Positions 1-6,926 of a stretch of 22,117 nt of DNA are shown here, piece after piece. Within the stretch, counting starts at the first letter, position 1. Each line of letters opens with the position of its first letter. Below the pieces are notes generated by a model that was given only the letters and a program-made list of their open reading frames with translations, made no database searches and was not told where the DNA came from. The position numbers were made by a program, and so were the translations under genes. Origin of the DNA: Bacillota bacterium (lineage in GTDB: Bacteria; Bacillota; Clostridia; Oscillospirales; Acutalibacteraceae); the NCBI GenBank assembly GCA_023416955.1, contig JAEZGM010000015.1:1-22117 (forward strand), written 5' to 3'.

Positions 1-81
1 GCCGTAGGCGGGGAGGAAGGTCCATATTACTTCGGTCTACCTTTTAATGGAATATTAGTATTATGAAAGAGTTATCGAAAA

Positions 82-1086
82 TTATTGCTTCCAGCTTTGA
101 TACAGCGCGGCGATTACTTCCTCAATCGGCGCTTTTTGAATTTCAACATTGCGTACGCCTTCCATTCCTGAAATTTCGGTGAGAATACGTTGAATCGGAA
201 CGCGCTCTGCGTCGTAAGCGTAGTCGTGCTGGTCGACGTTGGAGGACAGATGCTGAAGCTGCTGAAAGATATGCGGCTCGGAAGAGGACGTTGTAATGCG
301 GATACGCCCCAAACTCCCCTGTACCGCGCGCAGCTGGTCGAAGTCGCCGTCAAAGGCAATTTTGCCGCCGGAAAGAAGCGTAATCCGGTTTGCCATTTGC
401 TCCAGATCGTCCATGTCGTGGCTTGTAACCACAATGGTGGTACCGCGTTCCTGGTTCAGACGCTTCAGAAAATCAATCATCTGCCGCTTTGCCAGTACGT
501 CAAGCCCCAGCGTCGGTTCGTCCAGAAAAATGACCTCAGGGTTGTGCAGCAGCATCATGCCGAGGTCGGCGCGCATACGCTGCCCAAGGCTCAGCTCGCG
601 GGAAAAGGTGTGCAGCAGCTCGCCAAGGTCGAGCAGCTCCGTGACCATGCGCAGGTTTTCTTCGTAAATATCCTGTGGAATGTTCCACACGGCGCGCTTC
701 CACTCATAGCTGGTGATCACCGGGTGATCCCACCACAGCTCAGTGCGCTGACCGAACACAATCCCGATGCGGCTCATCAGCTTCGTGCGCTCCTTTGCAG
801 GGTCGAGCCCCAGAACGGAGACTTTGCCGCGTGACGGCTGAAGAATGCCGCACAGGATTTTGATGGTCGTACTTTTTCCCGCTCCGTTCGCCCCGGCATA
901 GGCGACAAACTCGCCCTTATTCACACGCAGCGAAATATTATCGAGCGCGGTCACAACGCGCTTTTCGGGTTTTACCATGTTTTTTACAATATCTTTTATT
1001 TTACCGGTTCTTTGCCATTGCTCGTATTGCTTGGTGACGTTATCGATGACCAAAGCCGGTGTATCTGTTTGAACCATATTTTTCAT
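82..1086 (-). CDS. ABC-2 type exporter, ATP-binding protein (COG4586-like)
   Basis: This is the cytoplasmic ATPase of an ABC exporter, 334 residues. Visible motifs are Walker A GANGAGKS (about 65-72), the Q-loop glutamine near 113, the signature LSLGQ (165-169), Walker B VIFLDEP (185-191) and the H-loop His223. The N-terminal insert before the core (about 20-45) and the C-terminal tail of about 90 residues fit the COG4586 group. That group pairs with two small permeases and is annotated in some databases as viologen-exporter-like; the true substrate is unknown. It is the third gene of the operon and overlaps the upstream permease by 47 bp, which suggests coupled translation. The start ATG has an AAGGA about 12 bases upstream; an in-frame ATG three codons later is also possible. 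Family assignment is firm, substrate is not. Confidence 0.93.
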   Translation of the reverse strand: MKNMVQTDTPALVIDNVTKQYEQWQRTGKIKDIVKNMVKPEKRVVTALDNISLRVNKGEFVAYAGANGAGKSTTIKILCGILQPSRGKVSVLGLDPAKERTKLMSRIGIVFGQRTELWWDHPVITSYEWKRAVWNIPQDIYEENLRMVTELLDLGELLHTFSRELSLGQRMRADLGMMLLHNPEVIFLDEPTLGLDVLAKRQMIDFLKRLNQERGTTIVVTSHDMDDLEQMANRITLLSGGKIAFDGDFDQLRAVQGSLGRIRITTSSSEPHIFQQLQHLSSNVDQHDYAYDAERVPIQRILTEISGMEGVRNVEIQKAPIEEVIAALYQSWKQ

Positions 1087-1879
1087 AATGATGCAGTCCT
1101 TTTCTGAATATTAGTGCAGCTGCCGCGAACCAAATCAGCGCGGCGGCAAAGGCGATTGCCGAGGAAACCCCGACGGGACTTTCAAGAAGAAAGCCGGACG
1201 GTGCCCAGGCGGCCAGCCCGACCGGAACAACGGTGCAGAACGCCAGCGCACCCCGCGCGGAAAACCCGGCCAGCGGGTAGTTTTTTGTTTCGGCGAATAG
1301 CTCGTGAATTTTCATGGCAATTTCTTCCGCTGCGACCGGGGCGTAAAACGCGCCGCAGGAAAACACGAATACGACGGATAAAATTACTGCCGTTGAAAGC
1401 AGCAGGCTGCCGATTAAAGCGAGAAGCCAAAGCGGCGTGACCGGAAGCGCGAGTCGGCTTACAGCCGCCGCGGTCATGACAGCCCCGTAAATGAATTTGC
1501 TGCTGCCGGAAAACGGGATAAATCCCCCCGTTATCATTTGAACCCACAGCGGCACGGGCTGAATCAGCATATGGTCGAGCTGCCCGCGCCCGATAATGCG
1601 GCTGATGTAAGCGACGTTGCTCCCGCCGAAAAACAGCAGCAGGATTCCGTCCGTCAGCAGCGCGTAACCGCACAGGAACAGCATTTCGTCAAACGTAAAG
1701 CCGCCCAGCCCGCCAAAACGGCGGCTCAACAGCAGCACCGCGCTGACGGAAGCCAGCGCGCCGACCGTGTCGGAAAAAACCTGAATCAGGAAGTAGCGCA
1801 AATCGCGCAGCATCCACAGTAAATCCATTTTTGCCTGCTGCTTCCACAGGCGGAAAATCATTTGAATCGTTTTTGGCAT
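1040..1879 (-). CDS. ABC-2 type exporter permease, second subunit
   Basis: A 279-residue integral membrane protein with about six hydrophobic segments and no enzymatic motif. It opens with a basic/amphipathic stretch (RLWKQQAKMDLLWMLRD) typical of the COG3694/COG4587 permeases that accompany COG4586-type ATPases. With the other permease it should form the membrane channel. The start ATG has a strong GGGAGGAG RBS. It lies 49 bases downstream of the first permease and its 3' end overlaps the ATPase gene. It contains the FGGLGGFTFDEMLFLCGYAL stretch before a transmembrane helix. Assignment rests on hydropathy and operon context as well as family resemblance. Which of the two COG families it belongs to was not settled by reading. 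Confidence 0.85.
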   Translation of the reverse strand: MPKTIQMIFRLWKQQAKMDLLWMLRDLRYFLIQVFSDTVGALASVSAVLLLSRRFGGLGGFTFDEMLFLCGYALLTDGILLLFFGGSNVAYISRIIGRGQLDHMLIQPVPLWVQMITGGFIPFSGSSKFIYGAVMTAAAVSRLALPVTPLWLLALIGSLLLSTAVILSVVFVFSCGAFYAPVAAEEIAMKIHELFAETKNYPLAGFSARGALAFCTVVPVGLAAWAPSGFLLESPVGVSSAIAFAAALIWFAAAALIFRKGLHHYEKYGSNRYTGFGHR

Positions 1880-1928
1880 GGCGGCTCCTCCCGATCATAG
1901 GTAATAGGCAGATTTATCATATTTATTA

Positions 1929-2723
1929 TTAACCTCCGAATGAAATCATTTTCTCCTGTGACTTATGAAAAAACCAAATGCAGAAAGGCCACAGGACGAT
2001 ATTCCAGAAAACGGCGAGCAAAATCAAGCGCAGCGGTTCCCCACAGCCGACGTAAATAGTCAGCGGCGCGCCGGCAAGCGAGCCGAACGGCAAAAGCTCC
2101 AAAACGGAGCCGACCGCCTTCGGCAGCAGGGAGAAAGGAATCAGCGAGCCGGAGAGCAGCGCAGTAAGGGCTTCGCGAACAGCCAGCGCAGCCCAACAGC
2201 CGTTTTTCATCCTCATGGAAATACCGGCGAAAATCAGATCGACGGCAAAGCCGAGAAAGATGGAAAGCAGCAGGCTGACAGCGAACAACAAACCATCCGA
2301 CGGACTTGCCGGCAGCAGCCGAATTCCAAGCAGAGGGGAAAGCAGGCAGAGCGGCAGGCTGAAAAACAGCAGGGAAGGAATCCATTTTCCCACCGTTTCC
2401 GCCGCCAGCGTGCCGAGTACGGGAACGGGCCGTGTGAAACGGCCGATGATGGAGCCTTCCCAGAGCGCGGTGGTTGCCGGGGTGAAAATGTACAGCTGCT
2501 CACTCAATACAGAGGACAGCAGGGTATACGTCAGCATCTGGGGAAGCGAAAGCTCCGCGCCGGAAGGCAAGGAGCGAAAGATGGAGATCATCACGAACAA
2601 GCGCACCATGCGCACGGCATAACCGGTGAATACAACCAGAAAATTGCCGTCAAACAGCTGTGTTGCGCAAAGCTTTATTGTTGCGGTATATTTTTTTAAA
2701 GGATTTATTTTATCGTAAACCAT
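1929..2723 (-). CDS. ABC-2 type exporter permease, first subunit
   Basis: A 264-residue membrane protein with about six predicted helices. It is the first structural gene of the exporter operon. Its N-terminus (residues 1-25, ending in KLCATQLFDGN) is cytoplasmic and followed by the first helix, as in the COG4587/COG3694 family. The start ATG has an excellent AGGAGGT RBS 8 bases upstream. An intrinsic terminator (2749-2785) sits immediately upstream of this RBS, so expression probably depends on read-through from the promoter at 3017-3045. It forms a heterodimeric transporter core with the next gene (inference from the paired permeases). Confidence 0.85.
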   Translation of the reverse strand: MVYDKINPLKKYTATIKLCATQLFDGNFLVVFTGYAVRMVRLFVMISIFRSLPSGAELSLPQMLTYTLLSSVLSEQLYIFTPATTALWEGSIIGRFTRPVPVLGTLAAETVGKWIPSLLFFSLPLCLLSPLLGIRLLPASPSDGLLFAVSLLLSIFLGFAVDLIFAGISMRMKNGCWAALAVREALTALLSGSLIPFSLLPKAVGSVLELLPFGSLAGAPLTIYVGCGEPLRLILLAVFWNIVLWPFCIWFFHKSQEKMISFGG

Positions 2724-2748
2724 ACGGTTACCTCCTGAAAATGGGCAT

Positions 2749-2785
2749 AAAAATACCCGGGAAGCGGCAGAGCCACTCTCCGGGT
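2749..2785 (-). terminator. Intrinsic terminator / probable attenuator ahead of the ABC operon
   Basis: Read on the minus strand, ACCCGG (2785-2780) pairs with CCGGGT (2760-2755). GAGTGGC (2778-2772) pairs with GCCGCTT (2768-2762) with two G-U pairs, and the loop is TCT. ATTTTTA follows at once. It lies between the small ORF and the first permease gene, inside one transcription unit. A second short hairpin, AGCGG/CCGCT (2821-2817 with 2810-2806), overlaps the small ORF's stop codon and could compete for pairing with the terminator arms. Confidence 0.75.
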
Positions 2786-2820
2786 TTCAAATACAGTCCG
2801 ATTTCAGCGGTAAAATCCGC

Positions 2821-2982
2821 TTAATTGAACAATCCGAACGGGGAAAGATGAACACGCTGCCGCGCGGTATTTTTCTGTAAAAGGGCAGAATTAGACACGG
2901 AACGGCCAATTTTACCCGAAACGACAGCGATTTCACCGATGTTCATCCAGATTAATCCATTCTTAAATGCGGTACGGTTCAT
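2821..2982 (-). CDS. 53-residue small protein, candidate leader peptide
   Basis: The reading frame starts at ATG 2982 behind a full AGGAGGTGA RBS (2988-2996) and a TTGACA-N17-TATACT promoter, and ends at TAA 2821. The peptide begins MNRTAFKNGLIWMNIGEI and ends LSPFGLFN. It is polar to basic, with no clear transmembrane helix, signal peptide or family motif that I recognise. Upstream in-frame codons exist, but the promoter and RBS rule out a longer protein. Its position resembles leader peptides of attenuated transporter operons. In Bacillus subtilis, bmrB encodes a similar-sized peptide before the ABC exporter genes bmrCD. The likeness is in arrangement, not sequence. It could instead be a functional small protein or a peptide exported by the transporter. 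Confidence 0.7.
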   Translation of the reverse strand: MNRTAFKNGLIWMNIGEIAVVSGKIGRSVSNSALLQKNTARQRVHLSPFGLFN

Positions 2983-3016
2983 GCTTTCACCTCCTAAATT
3001 CTGTAATATTAATCTT

Positions 3017-3045
3017 AGTATATGGAATTTCCTGCGGTTTGTCAA
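3017..3045 (-). promoter_or_regulatory. Sigma-A promoter of the small ORF / ABC exporter unit
   Basis: On the minus strand: TTGACA (3045-3040), 17-base spacer, TATACT (3022-3017). A short leader of about 25-30 bases precedes the small ORF. The strength of this promoter contrasts with the terminator that follows, as expected for an attenuated operon. Confidence 0.85.
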
Positions 3046-3102
3046 GAAAAAGTATTTCAAGGGAGGGCTCCAAAAAATCCTCCTGTACCCCCATCCCCAA
3101 GA

Positions 3103-3139
3103 TAACCGCTGATGATCTGATGACTTAATCATCGTTTAC
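3103..3139 (+). repeat. 37-bp dispersed repeat, copy 1 (upstream of aminopeptidase gene)
   Basis: It matches 5176-5212 in direct orientation at 32 of 37 positions; both start TAACCGCTGAT. It contains an inner inverted repeat (TGATGAT with ATCATCG, one wobble) and is flanked by ATCCCC and GGGGAT, so the region can fold as one long hairpin. It lies in the 405-bp stretch 2983-3387, which has no gene I can support. The rest of that stretch holds the two promoters and a weak terminator-like hairpin. Confidence 0.7.
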
Positions 3140-3257
3140 CGAGGGGATACTGGTAGAGTTGGCTCTGTGGTTTTCATAGACAAAAGGGCGGAAGCTATTT
3201 TAGTTACTATTATTTTCAAAATGATAAAACTGAAGTGTTTTGTCGTAAAAAGTAATT

Positions 3258-3297
3258 GCAGTCGCGCTGATTTCAGGGGGAACTGCGACGGCTTTTT
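3258..3297 (+). terminator. Weak terminator-like hairpin upstream of the aminopeptidase promoter
   Basis: GTCGC (3261-3265) can pair with GCGAC (3285-3289), or GCAGT (3258-3262) with ACTGC (3282-3286). GGC and six T follow (3292-3297). No plus-strand gene ends here, so it may close a small RNA or be chance. The stems are only five base pairs, hence the low confidence. Confidence 0.3.
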
Positions 3298-3300
3298 TCC

Positions 3301-3329
3301 TTGACAGGCAAGGCCGGAAAGCCTATACT
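3301..3329 (+). promoter_or_regulatory. Sigma-A promoter of the aminopeptidase P gene
   Basis: TTGACA (3301-3306), 17-base spacer, TATACT (3324-3329). This predicts a leader of about 50 bases and drives the aminopeptidase gene as a single-gene unit bounded by the hairpins at 5234-5303. Confidence 0.9.
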
Positions 3330-3387
3330 TTTCATAGGATTTAACGAAATAAATCAATTAAATACATGATAAAGGAGCAGTGTAAAC

Positions 3388-5178
3388 ATGATGAATGTCA
3401 ATGAGAATTTGGCTCTGCTACGCGGTAAAATGAAAGAAGCCGGTGTGCAGGCTTATATTATCCCTTCTTCCGACCCGCACATGAGCGAGTATCTTCCCAC
3501 ACATTGGGAAGCCAGAAGCTATTTTTCCGGATTTAACGGCTCAGCAGGAACCTTGGTCGTTACCGAACAGGAAAGCGGCCTTTGGACGGACGGCCGCTAT
3601 TTTATACAGGCCTCCCATCAGCTGGAGGGCAGTGAAATTACCCTTTACCGCATGGGCGTGAAGGGCGTGCCGACCTATATAGAGTTTATCAACGAGAAGC
3701 TCAGCCAAGGGGAGGTCGTCGGTTTTGACGGCAAGCTGCTTTCCGCCGCTACAGTACGGCAGATGGAGAAAACCTTCGGCGAAAAGGAACTGCGCTGCAA
3801 ATCGGCCGACCTAATTGAAAATATCTGGGAAAACCGCCCGGCTGTTCCGGCAACGAGTGTCTTTGTTCACGATATGAAATATGCCGGATATACCGCTAAA
3901 GAGAAGCTGGAACAGGTACGCGCGGAGTTGAAAAAGCAGAAGGCGGACGCGGAATTGTTTACCCGTCTTGACTGTGTGGCGTGGCTGATGAACATTCGCG
4001 CGGACGATATTGCCTATAATCCGTACGCGATTTCCTATGCGATTGTGTACCCCGATTCCGCGGTACTGTTTATCAACACAAAGCGGGTTTCGCCGGAAGC
4101 AATGGCTTACCTGAACGAAAACGGCGTTACAGTAAAGGAATATGAGGATATTGATGCAGAACTGAAAGACATCGGTAATAAATTGACTATGCTGGTGGAT
4201 TTGGGCAGCACCAACTACGAGTTGTACTCCATTCTGAAAGAAAATGCCAATGTGACGGTGCTGGAGGGCAGTGATACGGTCATTGACCTTAAAGGCGTCA
4301 AAAATGAGACGGAAATTCAGAATATTAAAAAAGCGCATGTTCTGGACGGACTCGCGCTGGTTGAATTCTGCGTCTGGCTGGAGGAAGAACTGGAAGCCGG
4401 GCACAAGGTAACGGAATGTGATGTCAGCGACAAGCTGAAAGAATTCCGCGGAAAGCAGCCGGGCAACATGGGCGAGAGTTTCGGCACCATAGCCGCTTAC
4501 GGCGCGAATGCCGCCATGATGCACTACAGCCCGGTCAAGGAGTCCTGCAGCACGCTCGAAAGGAAGGGATTCCTGCTGGTGGATTCCGGCGGGCAGTATC
4601 TGGAGGGTACGACCGATATTACCCGCACATTCGTGCTTGGCCCGCTTACCCGTGAGGAGCAGGAGCATTATACCTATGTGCTGAAATCCCATATTAACCT
4701 TGCCTCCGCTGTATTTCTGGAGGGCTGCACCGGCGGCAATCTTGATATTCTCAGCCGTCAGCAGGTTTGGAAGCACGGCATTGACTACCGCTGCGGCACG
4801 GGTCACGGCGTCGGCATGTACTCCGGTGTACATGAAGGCCCCCAGGGCGTCGGAGTCAGAAATAAAGTCGCGTTTAAAGTGGGTATGACGGTCACGGATG
4901 AACCGGGTATTTACGAGGAAGGCAAGCACGGCATCCGCACGGAAAATATCCTTCTGGTCACCAAATTTACCGAAAACGAGTACGGTCAGTTCCTGAATTT
5001 TGAACCGGTCACCTATTTTCCGATCGATACGGCGGGGATCCTTACCGAATTGATGACGGACGAAGAAATCGAATGGCTGAACAGCTATCATCAACTGGTG
5101 CGCGAAAAGCTTGCGCCGTCTTTAAGCGGAAAGCAGCTTGACTGGCTGAATCAGCATACACAGCCTATTTCTAAGTAA
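3388..5178 (+). CDS. Xaa-Pro aminopeptidase (M24B, three-domain aminopeptidase P)
   Basis: A cytoplasmic dinuclear metalloenzyme that removes N-terminal residues preceding proline. At 596 residues it matches the long three-domain form: two creatinase-like N-terminal domains (about 1-310) and a C-terminal pita-bread catalytic domain. The five metal ligands are visible: Asp399 and Asp410 (DSGGQYLEGTTD), His473 (GTGHGVG), Glu505 (TDEPGIY) and Glu519 (RTEN). A C-terminal extension of about 60 residues (ELMTDEEIEWLNSYH onward) is typical of this subfamily. AAAGGAG lies about 11 bases before the ATG; a second ATG follows directly. It is monocistronic with its own promoter. Its stop codon is the first three bases of a dispersed repeat. 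It probably serves peptide catabolism. A general symbol such as pepP would be loose, so none is given. Confidence 0.95.
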   Translation: MMNVNENLALLRGKMKEAGVQAYIIPSSDPHMSEYLPTHWEARSYFSGFNGSAGTLVVTEQESGLWTDGRYFIQASHQLEGSEITLYRMGVKGVPTYIEFINEKLSQGEVVGFDGKLLSAATVRQMEKTFGEKELRCKSADLIENIWENRPAVPATSVFVHDMKYAGYTAKEKLEQVRAELKKQKADAELFTRLDCVAWLMNIRADDIAYNPYAISYAIVYPDSAVLFINTKRVSPEAMAYLNENGVTVKEYEDIDAELKDIGNKLTMLVDLGSTNYELYSILKENANVTVLEGSDTVIDLKGVKNETEIQNIKKAHVLDGLALVEFCVWLEEELEAGHKVTECDVSDKLKEFRGKQPGNMGESFGTIAAYGANAAMMHYSPVKESCSTLERKGFLLVDSGGQYLEGTTDITRTFVLGPLTREEQEHYTYVLKSHINLASAVFLEGCTGGNLDILSRQQVWKHGIDYRCGTGHGVGMYSGVHEGPQGVGVRNKVAFKVGMTVTDEPGIYEEGKHGIRTENILLVTKFTENEYGQFLNFEPVTYFPIDTAGILTELMTDEEIEWLNSYHQLVREKLAPSLSGKQLDWLNQHTQPISK

Positions 5179-5212
5179 CCGCTGATTATCTGATGATTTG
5201 ATCATCATTTGC
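5176..5212 (+). repeat. 37-bp dispersed repeat, copy 2 (starts at the aminopeptidase stop codon)
   Basis: It matches 3103-3139 at 32 of 37 positions; the differences are at repeat positions 12, 22, 25, 32 and 36. The initial TAA is the stop codon of the aminopeptidase gene. The inner inverted repeat is kept (GATGAT-TTG-ATCATC). Similarity ends sharply on both sides. Confidence 0.7.
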
Positions 5213-5233
5213 TTAAATAAAATCAAACAACAT

Positions 5234-5303
5234 AAAATCCGCGTCCGAATCCGGGCGCGGATTTTATATTGGAATAAAAACTTGCGTTTATGGGTTTTAT
5301 TCC
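5234..5303 (+). terminator. Tandem terminator hairpins after the aminopeptidase gene
   Basis: The first hairpin pairs AAAATCCGCG (5234-5243) with CGCGGATTTT (5256-5265), 10 of 10, with A and T flanks that let it work in both directions. The second pairs GGAATAAAA (5271-5279) with TTTTATTCC (5295-5303) and is followed by a T-rich run. The minus-strand gene at 5379-5600 converges on this region. Confidence 0.75.
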
Positions 5304-5378
5304 GTCGTTTTTCTTTTTACAAACAAGACCTTGGAAATTGCATCAAAATCGGTAATTATGCCAAGTATAACCATAAGG

Positions 5379-5600
5379 CTACAGTTGAAATTCTTCCGCG
5401 TCGTGTTTTCTGAGCGGAGGAAAAGTCTCCGGAGTTCGCTTCAAGGGGTCATAAACAAAATGGGGGCAGGTTCCATCCTCCTTCAAGTCCAGATGCAGGC
5501 GGCAGAACGCAGTGTCTTCGCCCATTTTGCTGTTGGTACAGTAATCGCATCGAACCTCAATGTGATCGCCGAACAATGGCTCTTTCTTTTTCCGAAACAT
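5379..5600 (-). CDS. Small four-cysteine (zinc-binding type) protein
   Basis: A 73-residue soluble protein with Cys18, Cys21, Cys33 and Cys45 in the pattern C-x2-C-x11-C-x11-C, plus nearby His36 and His47. This is a likely zinc knuckle. The basic start (MFRKKKEPLF) and the end of the core (FVYDPLKRTP) resemble small uncharacterised proteins of Clostridia as I remember them. It lies 57 bases downstream of ylbJ on the same strand and probably shares its transcript. The RBS is weak (GGGGGTTGAGA). The function is unknown. Its link to ylbJ makes a role in sporulation possible but unproven. Confidence 0.65.
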   Translation of the reverse strand: MFRKKKEPLFGDHIEVRCDYCTNSKMGEDTAFCRLHLDLKEDGTCPHFVYDPLKRTPETFPPLRKHDAEEFQL

Positions 5601-5657
5601 GCTCTCAACCCCCAGTTTTTCATACTCCGCGCGAAATATCTTATTGATATTATAGCA

Positions 5658-6719
5658 TCAATTATTAATGGTTTCCAGTTTTTTACTGGAAATGCTGTAT
5701 ATAAATGTGGCGCACAGCGCAAGGAGTGCAGCCGCTGCGGGAACAGAACCAGAAAAATTGGGAACCAGTATGGCGGTGGTATTGCTGAACGTTTCCTGAG
5801 CGGAGGGGAAAGCGCCCTCCATTGCCCGGGTAATCAGCGCCGCCAGTATACCGTGCAGCACGCGAAACAGCAAAAACTGCGGCAGTCTGACCGGTATTTT
5901 TTCTACGGAGGAAAGTACCTGGCAGTGAACGCAAAGACCGCCCCAGCCGATGATGAACGAAACCGCCCACAGCGGAAGCTGCAGCTTCGCAAAATCAGAG
6001 CAGCCTCCCGTGACCTCCAGCAGCCCCGAAAGTGCCGCGGACCAACCGGGGCTTTTTACCCAGATGCGCAGCAGGCTGAGCCCCGCCGCAAATAAAATCA
6101 CAAAGCTGCACATGCTGAGCATGGAACGCGCCGCGTCGGCGGCGGAAACAATCAGCGCGCTTGTCGTGCGCATAGCAGCTGCCTTTTTCGGTTGTATTTT
6201 TGTTTTCGGCTGTTTGCCCGCGGTCAGCCCGCTGATTAACCCCAGCACGACAGAAGCCAGAATCTGCGAAGCAAAGAGGATATAGCCGGACTGCCTGTTT
6301 TTCAAAAATCCAGCCCCTACCGCGCTGATCACAAAGGCAGGGCCGGAATTCACACAGAAACAGAGCATACGCGCCGCCTGCTCTCCGGTGACGGAACCCG
6401 CTTCGTAAAGCGCCGCGACGCTGCGCCCGCCGGTCGGGTAGCCGCCGATCATACTCATCAGCACAGCGGTGGCCGCGCTGCCGGGTAGTTTGAGCAAGGC
6501 GCGTGACGGCGCTTCGAATACCCGGCCGATGGCGTCGGAAAGACCGCTTTTTACCAGAAAAACAGCCAGTACCATAAACGGGTACAGTGACGGCACTAAA
6601 ATCTGCAGGCAGTACCCGATTCCGTTCTGTGCCCCTGCGGCTGCCTGTGCCGGAAAGATCAGCAGTGCGCTGGCGGCGGCGAAGGTTGCGGTAAGCAGCA
6701 GAGTCTGCTTTATTTTCAT
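5658..6719 (-). CDS. ylbJ: Sporulation integral membrane protein YlbJ-like
   Basis: A 353-residue polytopic membrane protein with about eight hydrophobic segments. It carries the nucleoside-recognition (Gate) type motif GGYPTGG at 92-98, followed by the SGPAFVISAVGAGFL helix typical of YlbJ. In Bacillus, YlbJ is made in the mother cell under sigma-E and is needed for proper spore coat and cortex. It is somewhat shorter than the Bacillus protein. The ATG has a GGGGTGAT RBS. It is divergent from yqfC-yqfD, another sigma-E sporulation pair, across a 207-bp gap. A weak sigma-E-like -10 (CATATATA) lies just upstream on the minus strand. Family assignment is good; the exact transported substrate is not known. 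Confidence 0.82.
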   Translation of the reverse strand: MKIKQTLLLTATFAAASALLIFPAQAAAGAQNGIGYCLQILVPSLYPFMVLAVFLVKSGLSDAIGRVFEAPSRALLKLPGSAATAVLMSMIGGYPTGGRSVAALYEAGSVTGEQAARMLCFCVNSGPAFVISAVGAGFLKNRQSGYILFASQILASVVLGLISGLTAGKQPKTKIQPKKAAAMRTTSALIVSAADAARSMLSMCSFVILFAAGLSLLRIWVKSPGWSAALSGLLEVTGGCSDFAKLQLPLWAVSFIIGWGGLCVHCQVLSSVEKIPVRLPQFLLFRVLHGILAALITRAMEGAFPSAQETFSNTTAILVPNFSGSVPAAAALLALCATFIYSISSKKLETINN

Positions 6720-6752
6720 TGTATCACCCCGCTCATATATATGTTGTCCCGC

Positions 6753-6781
6753 GGATATTTAAGACTGCTCGCGCATAGGCT
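6753..6781 (+). promoter_or_regulatory. Sigma-E-like promoter for yqfC-yqfD
   Basis: GGATATT (6753-6759), 14-base spacer, CATAGGCT (6774-6781). It agrees well with the -35 of the sigma-E consensus (KMATATT) and partly with the -10 (CATACANT), at the usual spacing. A start near 6788 would place the nested hairpin 6812-6906 in the yqfC leader. Confidence 0.45.
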
Positions 6782-6811
6782 TAATGGGGAACTATCGAAT
6801 CTATGAATTTG

Positions 6812-6906
6812 AGAACCTGTTCTCATAAGAGAAGAGTGTCATAGCAACGAGGCACGGCGGAAAAATTACCGTCGATATGACATTGTAAGCTATGAGAACG
6901 GGTTCT
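6812..6906 (+). other. Long nested stem-loop in the yqfC leader
   Basis: Three coaxial helices are seen. P1 has 16 pairs (6812-6827 with 6891-6906, one U-G). P2 has 7 pairs (TGTCATA 6837-6843 with TATGACA 6876-6882). P3 has 6 pairs (CGGCGG 6855-6860 with CCGTCG 6869-6874, one G-U) and an AAAAATTA loop. Both imperfect pairs are wobbles only if the plus strand is transcribed; on the minus strand they become A-C mismatches. The outer arms are also palindromes themselves (GAGAAC-CT-GTTCTC). It could be a structured leader, an operator pair or a MITE-like insertion. Confidence 0.6.
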
Positions 6907-6926
6907 GAGTTGGGCAGGGATGAAAT

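Noticed and set aside
1..66. Possible C-terminal end of a plus-strand gene (frame ending TGA 64-66)
   Set aside because: Only 21 codons are visible, with no motif; it cannot be told from chance.
190..834. 214-codon plus-strand frame opposite the ABC ATPase
   Set aside because: The ATPase motifs are all intact on the minus strand; the opposite frame has no family resemblance or RBS.
1965..2699. 244-codon plus-strand frame opposite the first permease
   Set aside because: Highly biased towards Gln, Arg and Lys, as expected for the complement of a hydrophobic gene.
2983..3132. N-terminal extension of the small leader ORF
   Set aside because: The promoter -10 at 3017-3022 and the strong RBS at 2988-2996 place the start at 2982.
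3811..5094. 427-codon minus-strand frame antisense to the aminopeptidase gene
   Set aside because: The plus-strand gene has all metal ligands, a promoter and an RBS. The antisense frame has no recognisable domain and is a codon-bias shadow.
3046..5300. CRISPR array suggested by repeated hairpin sequence
   Set aside because: Only two copies about 2 kb apart, with no regular spacers and no cas genes.
6811..6907. GAGAAC-N2-GTTCTC palindromes as LexA boxes
   Set aside because: Firmicute LexA sites have GAAC and GTTC four bases apart; here the spacing is two, and both neighbouring operons are sporulation genes.
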